Shown here: positions 35,471 through 46,000 of the stretch, in pieces
How positions within the stretch are numbered: position 1 is the stretch's first letter
Layout: each line of letters begins with the position of its first letter
Assembly (NCBI GenBank): GCA_015039465.1
Contig: MU130359.1
Span: 368,164-432,163 of the forward strand
Direction: 5' to 3'
Source of the DNA: Phlegmacium glaucopus
Taxonomy: Eukaryota > Basidiomycota > Agaricomycetes > Agaricales > Cortinariaceae
DNA length: 64,000 nucleotides
The notes under the pieces: generated by a model
Told to the model about the DNA's origin: nothing
The model's database searches: none
Seen by the model: only the letters and a program-made list of their open reading frames with translations
Translations under genes and position numbers: made by a program

Positions 35471-37075
35471 CATAGACCATGGCTGGATTACAAACCATAA
35501 TTTCTAAATTCTACATTTTTACCCTGAGTGTTACGTTCCATTATATGTTACTCAGGTCCAGCTCCATTGGAGTTGTCTCCAGTAGTCCATACTCCATTCC
35601 AGTACTTTTGCTTGTTTCCAGTTCCACTCCTCCTATGTTCAACTCCAAGACTTCTCCATATCATTCTGGCTCCTCTGACAATACTCCAAACCCTTCACCA
35701 TAACAACTATTTCTTTGTCATCACTTTCCCACTATCAGTCAGCACACCAGCTATGGATTATTCACCCAAGAATGCAGGACCTTCTGGGAGCAGAATGCAG
35801 CACTTTATATTTATCCTTTATATTTCAGTTGCTATTCCTTTTATTATTTAAGTACTCAAAACTTGTATGTTTTTCCTCAGTTTGAATATCAACCTAGTTT
35901 CCTCCTCCTATTCTTCCTCTAAGTTCCCACAACTTCCAGTTCCACTCTGTTCCGTTCTTACTCTGAAATTAGGACACAAAGGTTTAGGGTAGCACAGCAC
36001 ATACACTGAGGCTAGAGTCCTTTTCCATTCTGTGGTTCTGTTCCAATCAAACTCTGTCCGATACTCCGGAATAGAGTTCCCAAACTTAACACTGAGATCC
36101 CAAAACCATTGTTTTCCATTAGAGGATTTCTCATATACTGACCCTTTGGTTGCACATCAGGAAGTCCTCATCCAAAATATTTTCTTTTCCTATTTTGGCC
36201 AAATTTTTGAAATTCTGGAACAGTTGGTTGGTTTAATCAGAAATGGTGTATTTCATTTTTTACACCCCTCAGTCTGTTCAATTACCCATATTTACTTCAC
36301 TTATATTTTGCTGATGTCTTATAGTTTTATTGAGTTTAAAGATAAATGTAATGTCTTTACACAAGTCCAACAAACAACTGTCACAGGCCCCTGGTATGCA
36401 CTTCACTTGTCACACACTCCTTAGCTGTGACATTAAACAAAACAAACACATCATGTGCACACAAGCATTGGCATAAACAAAACAAATCTCAGATGAAACA
36501 TAGATGAGACATCTATCACTGACAAAGCATCTGAGAATGTGTCTATCATCTTAGTCATAAGGAGAGACATAACACAAAGTACAAAACAAGTCCTCACAGA
36601 CTTGTCTTTGTACTTTCACTCCCTGTCTCTCCTAGGTATGATTCCTAGTCTTCTGCCTTTGCTGTTTTTCTGGTAGCTGACTGTTTGCTTCCTGTCTCTC
36701 CTAGAGTTGATCTCAGTAGCAGGGTCTCATTCTGCATTACCCACCCACCCTCTTCCCTTTTTTTTATCTCTTTCCATTACATAAGCTGTACCTGTAGAGA
36801 TAAAAACATTTTGAACTGTTTGGCTGGCCTAAGAGCTGGCAAACTAAGTGAGACCTGCTACTACATGCATCTCCCATGCCTTGTTGTCATTGGTCATTCT
36901 ACACCTGAGGATTCAGATAGGGCTGTCCACCCACATATGTAAACTACAGTGTACTATTATGCCATATTAATTAGAATTGATCTGAAATAAAACCTCCAAA
37001 AAAGGCTTACACATTGGGATGGTTTTGCCAAATGACGGTGTGATAAAGATGGTAAAACAAGAAGTGTTGAGTGTA

Positions 37076-37602
37076 CTTTACAGTCCCCCACGTTGTCCGG
37101 CCGGAGTCCGCCGGACTGCCAAAAGTCCGGCAGACTCCACTAAAATTCTGGTAAAATTCCGGTGAGAGTCCGGTGAGAGTCCGGTCAGAGTCCGGTCAGA
37201 GTCCGGTGAAAGTAGAAAAATGCCTGGACTGTATGTCTGGTCACAGTCCGGCGGACTTCCACCAGACATCCGCCGGACTTTTGATGGAATTTAGGGTTAT
37301 ATTTAGATTTAGAGGTTAGGCTTAGGGTTATATTTAGATTTAGGGCTTAGGCTTAGGGCTTAGGATTAATATTTAGGGATGGGGATATTTTCTGTCCGCG
37401 CAGTAGCACGTTCTTAGGTTAGGAGGGTTAGGAGGGGATACAGGCATATTTTGTACTTCCACCGGACTTCTGCCGGACTTCCACCGGACTCTCACCGGAC
37501 TCTGACCGGACTTTTCTGGAGTCCACTGGAGTCCGCCGGACTTCCGCCGGACTCCGGTCAGTCCAGCGGAATTCCGGCCGGACAATGTGGGGGAGTGTAA
37601 AG
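37076..37602. repeat. CCGG-rich palindromic element
   Basis: The ends are inverted: CTTTACAGTCCCCCACG at the left and the complement of CTTTACACTCCCCCACA at the right, each followed by TTGTCCGGCCGGA. Inside each arm the hexamer TCCGG(T/C) recurs every 10-12 bases, giving about 20 CCGG tetramers in 527 bp. The middle is AT-rich with TTAGGG-like words. No coding frame and no clear target duplication were found. It looks like a foldback or MITE-type element. Confidence 0.65.
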
Positions 37603-37659
37603 ACCTCAGTGTTGACAAGGCAATGCAAATGGTCAAGTTGCATGTGTGAAACATGAGAA

Positions 37660-38065
37660 CAATGGTATTGATAGCGCAAAAATTGGGTATTTACAACTTG
37701 AATTAAAGGATGAAGCCAAGGAAGGAATAGGGGGCCTACAGTGTTGATCAGCCTTTAGATATTAAATCTTAATATTGTAATCACATACCCCATGCAATGA
37801 TGATAGAAAAAAAATACCCCGTCAAGGCCATTGCACCTAGTGGTGATACTTTCAAAGTCAAGAAAACAGATTGAAATAAAATCAGAGCAAGCATAGAGCC
37901 AAGCACAAGAAAAGTCACCAACAGAATAACTGGTGTACCAAAAATAAGCATATTGAGAAGAAACCACATAGAAGCCCAAGTTGTGACAGTCTTGGTTGAT
38001 GACACAGTTAATAGTGGATGAACATGTCCATTGGGTTTGTGCATATCCACCTGAAATGCCTCTGG
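37660..38065 (-). CDS. Possible membrane-protein gene fragment
   Basis: After a CATCTCCAG acceptor a minus-strand frame encodes hydrophobic segments (WASMWFLLNMLIFGTPVILL, then LGSMLALILFQSVFL and GYFFSIIIAWG). It ends at a GTATGTG donor near 37792. The next plausible exon begins with GC CCC CTA after CACTGTAG. Two to three membrane helices are likely. No start codon or end was established. The fragment may belong to a decayed gene in this repeat-rich tract. Confidence 0.3.
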
Positions 38066-38099
38066 AGATGAAAAGTAAAATGAGCATTGAAATAAAATA

Positions 38100-40512
38100 A
38101 TAGAGCTAGAAACTCTGACCCATCATTTAAATACCAAAAACCACAGATTTGTCAGTTGGTGGAATATGACTGAAGTGATGGGGGTGCTGTCCTATTTAGC
38201 GGTACAAGAACAAACCTTTATATGCTGCCATCCTGTTGGCTGGAGAAAAAAAACAGGGATTCTGGTTGGAACAAAATGGAAGCAACCCCTAAGGTAGAAC
38301 ATATTGGGTTAATATATGTGCATAAGGAAAATTCTGCGATCAGCAGTAAGGCAAACAAGATGCGGCACCAGAAATGAAAAGAGCGAGTCAACTCAACATG
38401 CAATAATTGTGCATAATTTTTTTGTTTACTTTCAAGAATAATTATCTTCATCATGAAATGGCACAACTTGAATGTCCCAAGAGTTTGCAGGGACAAACAA
38501 AGGACAAGAGAGTTGTCAAAGCAATGTGGACCACTCAAAATTCTAGGGCATTGGATCTAGAATCGGAGCTGAAGCTTGAGGTCATGTGAGCACCAATTAG
38601 GGGTCTGATTGTTAAGGTTAAAAGCTAATTTAGCATCTCATTTAGTGTGCTTAGGGATTTTTAAAAATATCTTTTCATCTGCACCCATATAGCCCGTATT
38701 CTCCTGTATTATGGTTGAAATTTTACAGGTCAATATGGTCTATAACTTATATGGCCATTAATTATCAGGTTTCAAAAGCTAACAGTATGGTATGGGTACC
38801 CATAAAAATTACCCATACACCAGTACATGTATGGTTATGGTGCACAGCCTTAGATTCAAATAAGGATGATTCCAATAGGTATTCAGAATCCAGTGCTACA
38901 TGTGTTAGGGAACACCTGGTATGCTTAGTATAACTACTTTCATTTCTTGCTGCCTACATCAGCAAAATGGCAAATTTATTTATGACTTGTTTGACTTTTA
39001 AACTTTACAGACAGAATTTATAAAGTCAAAAGTTTGAAAAGTACTAAAGTTTCATTCATGACCCACATAAAGTTAGAAAGTTTTATAAAGTCTGTAAAGT
39101 CTGTAAAGTCCACAGTAATGAACTACAAATCATGTATATTACACAACAACTAGCAATCACTAGTGGGGGTACTGAGTGCAAAGTGGGGGCCTTTATGTAA
39201 GACTGTGTCCACTGTTGGGATATTCAACTGTGTTCACTGTTGTGATGCAGCCAGGGGTCCAGGGGTAGAGCCCCCAGCAAGCCTAGAATCCATGCCAAAT
39301 GCACAACAGAGCCCACTATGTAAACTTATGTAAAATTTGACTAAGCCATTCCCATTTTCCTCTAATATGTATATGTGACAAAAGGTACCACAGTGTCACA
39401 ATTGTCACATGTCATGACAAGATAGCAACCTGACTTCAAATCCCACTTTTTTTTTGGGTTCTTTTATGTAGTTCTTCTGAAACTATAATTCAGGCTAATA
39501 TTGTATTTTCTGTGTTTTAGTTTCACTTTTTTGAACATGTGTTTACTAAAAAATGAAGAGACTGATGGGTGGATGGACAGAGGAGTGGATAGGAACATTG
39601 ACCAGAGCCTGTTATTTTCACTTTTTGTCCTTTTCTGTGTTTTAATGAACAGCTGTCACCTGCCAGTGTAGGTGAAAATAATTAAATTGGAGGATGGTTA
39701 CAATAAAAACAGCCTGGGCAGATGGATGGTAACATGAGGTTTTTAAATATGAATCAGGTGTGTATAATGAAATAGGATTTAGAACAGCCAATATGGCAGT
39801 TCAATGTGTAGATTTAATGACATGTACAGAGTATGACCAGAGTGTATTTGAGTAAAAAGTAAGAACTAATTATTTAGGAACAGGTGGGTGGATGGATATA
39901 TGGATGATTAAAATTTTCCCACCATGACTTTTGGTTATAAATACAACAGAAAGACTACACAAATATAGTGCACATGTGATTGTGTAGATGAGAACATAAA
40001 CAGACAAGGAGGTGGGAGGAGAACATAAACATTGGATGGGAACATGGTTGGATGGAAAAATAAATCAATATACAGTTATCTACAGACTGAAATATGAGCC
40101 TCTTAAGAGGATGGGAACATTGGCAGATATATGGATGGAAAGTTGGACAGATGGGGACATGTTACAGTCAGCAGGCAGACCCTCAGAGTCAGAGAAATCA
40201 AACTCCTGACTCTCCAAATCTGCAATGAAATTTATTAGAAATACTCAGTAAAGAGCATCAGCAGCTACTTGGTGACCTTTATGAGTGGGCATGGTGTATT
40301 ATATGAAAGATGCAAAGAAGACAATCACTTGAGTGTGTTATCATTCATAATCTGTTGTGTTGAAACTCCAATGGCTGCAGGTGCTGTAGTTTTCAAATAA
40401 ACTTCACCATCAGGAACTCCTATTTCAGAATTCACCATGCTTATGCTGGGGTGCTGACATGCAAATCAAATTCCAAATGAGGCTCAAATGGGTATTAAAC
40501 AAAGGCCAGATG
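38100..40512. other. AT-rich DNA without a supported gene
   Basis: Repeated GGATGGA/CAGATGG words and scattered short frames are present. I see no gene, structural RNA or bounded mobile element. Confidence 0.35.
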
Positions 40513-40954
40513 TGTTATGGGACACTTGATTTCTCACCCAACTACAAATCCTGATCAGTCCCAAACCCAAACCATGGTCCTGACCCAACTCCTGAACCCA
40601 GTCCCAACTTTTAATCTGTACATTCCACCTCATCAATGAACTTAACCCTTCACAATCCTGTCCTCCCCCACCTTTTTCCATCCTTGATTGGTTTGAACCC
40701 AAACCAACCAACTCAACTCCTGAACACATGGCATCATTTTATTATTTTATTATCACACCATTTCTTTATTTATTTACATATCTCCATTATGTCCATATTA
40801 GTACTTAAATACTTCCTCATCCTAGCAGGGATCCCTATCCTTTCCTCTTTTGGATCCCCTGCTAGGTAAGTTAGATGTAACCTGTTACTTATAATGTTAT
40901 TAACTTTTGGGATCCCCTGCATCTGACTAAGTCAGTACTGCAGTTGCCCTAACA
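40513..40954. repeat. Solo LTR-like repeat, inverted copy
   Basis: The segment begins TGTTATGGGACAC and ends GCCCTAACA. It is the inverse complement of most of the LTR at 41092-41590. Shared landmarks include paired CCTAGCAGGG/CCCTGCTAGG blocks and a TATTTAAGTACTAATATGG block. No target duplication flanks it. Confidence 0.7.
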
Positions 40955-41006
40955 ATATTGCCTACTCTGAAACACCATATATTGGAAACATATAATGTTA
41001 GTGACC

Positions 41007-41873
41007 TGTTACAACCCCAAAGAATCCAGATGGGTTCTGGCTCTAGACAGTCATATAAATGTTCATTTGTTTGAATGGTTGAACTCTAAAGTGTTAGGGC
41101 AACTGCAGTACTGACTTAGTCAGACTAGCAGAGATCCAAAGTTAATAATATTATAAGTGATAAGTTACATTTAACTCACCTAGCAGGGGATCCGAAGAGG
41201 AAAGGATAAGGATCCCTGCTAGGATGGGGAGGTATTTAAGTACTAATATGGAAACAGAGATATGTAAATAAATAAAGAAATGGTGTGATAATAAAAAGAT
41301 AATAAGATGATGTCATGTGAAAATAAATAAAATAATAAAATAATAAAATAAGGATGCCAAATCAGGATCAGGATCAGAACTGGGACTGATTGGGATTTGG
41401 GAATGGGAGATGAGCCAGTCAGTTCAGGTTTAGGTTGAACAAGGTAGGAATGGGAAGGGTCATGTTCATTGATGAGGTGGAATGCACAGAGGTTGCAGTC
41501 AGGATTAGGTTGAGTAGGGTTGGGATTGTGTTTGGGTTTGGGACCAATTGGGGTTTGGTAGTTGGGTGAGAAATTGGGTGTCCCCTAACATAAAGAATGC
41601 TGAAGTGTGGCTTCAGTATTGTCTTATAGAGCTTGAGAGAGTAAAGAGATCTTTATTACTAGGATCTCAGGGACTAGCTAGGGAAAGTACAAAGAGGAAG
41701 AGGATTTACAGTATATAGTAAAAGGTGAGTCATAATGTGTGTGTGTTCAGTGAGTCATTAACATGTAAGTGAAACAATGAAAACGTGAAGGTGAACATGT
41801 GCGAACAGAGATGAATAAGAGACATAAAAGGTGTGTATCAGTGGATTTTAGAAAGAAAGAAAAATTGGTAACA
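41007..41873. mobile_element. Solo LTR containing a second solo LTR
   Basis: The outer LTR begins TGTTACAACCCC and ends TTGGTAACA, and is flanked by TGACC at 41002-41006 and 41874-41878, a perfect 5-bp target duplication. Its ends resemble those of the intact Gypsy LTRs. Without the inner insertion it is about 360 bp. Confidence 0.85.
41092..41590. mobile_element. Inner solo LTR nested in the outer solo LTR
   Basis: It begins TGTTAGGGCAAC and ends TCCCCTAACA, and is flanked by TAAAG at 41087-41091 and 41591-41595. It belongs to the same family as the inverted copy at 40513-40954. Confidence 0.85.
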
Positions 41874-41879
41874 TGACCT

Positions 41880-43012
41880 GGATGAATATCTTATTGTCAA
41901 TACAGATACAATGTGCCATTTAAGCTGTGATAATGCAAAATATCTCACTTATAACTACTTGAAATGAAGATGGTGGTGGTTACATTTTATGACACTCTGG
42001 CCTTCCATGTCCAATTTAACTATCTTAGGAACTACTTGGCATAGAGCAATAAATTATGTTCTGGAATTGCCTTGATGTGTGCCTCAGCTTAAATTTTACA
42101 ATTTTTTAAATACTTGATGATGACCAAAAATGAAGTCCTTGAGCATACATGTAACTTCTGGGACAATGACAAGGTAAAAGATAAAATTCTTTCAGGATAT
42201 GGTTCTTTGCTACTCTAATAGATACTTCCCATAAAAAATGGGTAAAATCCTGACCCTGCGATACCCCAATCCTTGACCCCAGTAAGGATCCTTAACCCCT
42301 GCTATTTCCTGATAATAAATAACTTAGATGAACTCAGACACTGCATGGGATCTATGGGAGAGTGTAAATTACTGCTGCCTAGCTGCTTGTTGGCCATTGA
42401 GACCCTCAGCATATGCAGCAATGTACTGCTGTGAACAATTCTTCAAATAGTTGAAAAATAAGCAGGTGCTATAATTAGACTATGCAATGGTGAGATTGAC
42501 CAATGTCACATTTTCTCTGCTTCAGGCTCAGGAGGGACTCTCCAAAATTGGCAATCCTTATGTCTGCTTACCTCCCTGTGGCCCACACATCAAAAGCAAG
42601 CCACAAAATTTTTATGAGATGTGACACCCTAAAATTTATGTGTTCACACATTATTTTGATTAAATTTATTTCACTGCACATTCTTACTAAAATTGACTAT
42701 CTCATGCCCTGAACTAGTTAGTATGAAATATTTCTACCTTACACCTGCCATTTCATAGATATAGGCCAGGGAAATGTTAACCCTAAGTTACACTTCACCA
42801 ATGTTCATCTGGGAAAAGTATTTAAGCAAATCCAACTGACATTCCACTATCATTCATTCCACAAATTACAATTACAAGCAGAGATATCCAGCAGTAATCC
42901 ATGATTCAATTCTGAGCTCTTCCCCACTGATTTTTTTTCTGTTTCTGATTCTTTACACAGGTGTGATAATTTGAGTTGAGCATTGGCTTATTTCCTTGCT
43001 ATATTTCACCAA
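41880..43012. other. AT-rich intergenic DNA
   Basis: No gene is supported. The stretch lies just downstream of the 3' end of the minus-strand GTPase gene. Confidence 0.35.
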
Positions 43013-46000
43013 TTAGTACTTGTTAACAAATAGAAAGAAGTGAATAATAAATTTCATACATATGATATTATTCAATGCAACCTGTATAGCCTCTTCAGAT
43101 AGTGTTGTGAAATTGACATAAGGGTCTTCAAAAAAAGTTTCAAGTTTAAAAATAGTTTCAACTGCTTGCTTGACAGAGCTGTCACAAGTTGATTGCTGGT
43201 AAACTTGGACAGCTCTTTCCAAAGAGCCAGTTTCATTTGGTGATTCTTTGTGAATAAAGAAAGACAAGTGGCCAAGAATAGCTGCAACTGAAAGAAAAGT
43301 CAATACAGAGAGTATGGAAATGAAATTTGAACCAGATGCATGCCAATTGCACAGTATGTACTTTCTTTTAAGCTGATCTTGGTAGATAGGCCAGAAAGCT
43401 TGAAATTTTGAAAAATGAAATTTGTCACTTTTGTATTGCCCAAGCAGAAAATACTCACAATGGATGACAAGATGTTGGAGATGGAAATCTGTACATTGAA
43501 ATTGATGAAAACTGAATTTAAAAAGGTGAGTATGGAGATGGAAATGATGTAAAAAATAATTACCAAATGTTATTAGAGAGTAAAAGATAAAGGGTAATTG
43601 CAATATTTACCATCTGTATATGATGGTATTCTATAAGTAAGCAGAGAGCAGATCACAAATTGTTTGCACATACACACTGTTGACAAATGTATGTCATGGA
43701 GTGAATGATAGATAAAATAACATGTTCAACATACATGCTGCCCAAAAGAATATGCCAATTTGGTTAGCAACAATAATGATATGATCACTGTACTTACAAT
43801 CTGTCCAAATACATTGTAACATCAGTAAAACAATGGTGAGCATTTATTACACAGCCCTCTGGCACATACCTCCTATCATCAAGGACATACCAAGAAAGCA
43901 GACATCAATCAAGGAAGATGACAGAATTATAATGACTTTCTGTGCTTGCACTTACTCTCTGTCAAAAGAGTAACTAGAGTCAACACAGATCAAGATGGTC
44001 TTGCACTTACATTCTGTCAAAAGGGTAAGCTAGAGTCAAGGCAGATCAAGATGTTCTTGCACTTACACTCTGTCAAAGAAGTAAGCTAGAGTCAAGGCAG
44101 ATCAACATGGGCTTTCACTTACAGTCTGTCAGAAGAGTAAGCTAGAGTTCAAGGCAGATCAAGATGGTCTTGTACTTACAAACTATCAAAGGAGTCAACT
44201 AGAGTCAAGGCAGATCAGGATGGTCTTGCACTTACATCCTGTCAAAAGAAGTAAGCTAGAATCATTGCAGATCAAGATGGTCTTGCACTTACTAACTGTC
44301 AAAAGAGTAAGGCAGAGTCAAGGCAGATTAAGATGACCTTGCACCTACATCCTGTCAAAAGAGTAAGCTAGGATGTCAAGACAGAACATGGCTTTGCACT
44401 AACCTTCTGTCAAAAGAGTAAGCTAGAGCCAAGGCAGATCAAGAAAGTCTGCACCCACCATCTGTCAAAAGTGCAAGGTACAGTCAAGGCAGATTAAGAT
44501 GGGTCTTGCACTTACTGTCTGTCAATAGAGTAAGGTAGAGTCAAGGCAGATCAAGATGGTCTTGCATTTACTTTCTGTTAGAAGAGTAAGCTGGAGTCAA
44601 TGCACATCAAGATGGTCTTGCATTTACTTTCTGTTGAAAGAGTAAGCTGGAGCCAAGGCACATCAAGATGCTTATGTACTTACTCTCTGTCAAAAGAGTA
44701 AGCCAGGGCCAAGGCATATGAAGATGATCTTGTACTTACCTTCTATCAAAAGAGTAAACTGGAGCCCAAGGCAGATGGTCTTGCACTTACCTCCTATCAA
44801 AAAAGGTAAGCTAGAGTCAGGGCAGATCAAAACAGTTGTGCACTTACCTGCTGTAAAAGGAGTGAGGGTGAGGTAGTCAAGGCAGATCAAGATGGTCTTG
44901 CACTTACACCCTTTCAAAAGAGTAAGGTAGAGTCAAAGCAGATCAAGATGGTCTTGCACTTACATCCTATTAAAAGAGTAAGCTAGAGTCAAGGTATATC
45001 AAGACAGTCTTGTACTTACATCCTATCAAAGGAGTGAGCTAGTCAAGGCAGATCAATATGGTCTTGCACTTACACCCTTTCAAAAGAGTAAGCTATAGTC
45101 AAGACAGATCAAGATGGTCTTGCACTTACACCCTGTAAAAAGAGTAAGACAGAGTCAAGAAATATCAACCTGGTCTTGTATTTACCAACTGTCAAAAGAG
45201 TAAGGCTAGAGGCCAGACAGATAAAAACAGTCTTGCACTTACTGCCTGTTAAAAGATTAAGGTTGAGGGAAGACAGATCAAGATGGCCTTGCACTTACAT
45301 ACTGTCAAGAGAGTAAGCTAGAATCAAGGCAGATCAAGATGGTCTTGCACTTACAAACTGTCAAAAGTGTAAGCCGAAGCCAAGACAGATCAAGATGGTC
45401 TAGCACTTACATCCTGTTAAGCATTAAGCTAGAGTCAAAGCAGATCAAGAAAGTCTTGCACTTACCATCTGTCAAAAAAGTAAACTATGATTGAAGGTAG
45501 ATAAAGATGGTCTTGTACTTACACGCTGTCAAAAGAGTGAGCCAGAGGCAAGAAAGGTCAAGACAGTCTTGCACTTACATCCTGTCAAAGGAGTGAGTTA
45601 GTCAAGGCAGATCATAATGGTCTTGTACCTACCAACTGTTAAACAAGTAAGCTAGGGTCAAGGCAGATCATAATGGTCTTATACCTACCACCTGTCAAAA
45701 ATAGTAAGTTAGAGGCAAGGCAGATAAAGACCGTCCTGCATTTACCGACTGTCAAAAGAGTAAGCTAGAGGCCAGACAGATCAAGATGGTCTTGCACTTA
45801 CATTCTGTTAAACAGTAAGCTAGAGTCAAAGCAGATCAAGAAAGTCTTGCACTTACCATCTGTCAAAAGAGTAACTATGATTGACGGTAGATAAAGATGG
45901 TTGTACTTACACGCTTTCAAAAGAGTAAGCTAGAGGCCAGACAGATCAAGATGGTCTTGCACTTACATTCTGTTAAACAGTAAGCTAGAGTCAAAGCAGA

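Larger units (their letters stand above)
34466..37075. other. AT-rich repeat-derived DNA, no gene
   Basis: No gene is supported. The stretch includes degenerate TTAGGG-like words at 34590-34670, the right inverted-repeat arm (34750-34828), a direct repeat of about 34 bp (near 35073 and 35178) and a pyrimidine-rich CCAT/CTGT microsatellite at 35305-35470. Longer plus-strand frames (for example 35528-35851 and 36032-36424) follow low-complexity or TE-like DNA and show no domain. Confidence 0.4.
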
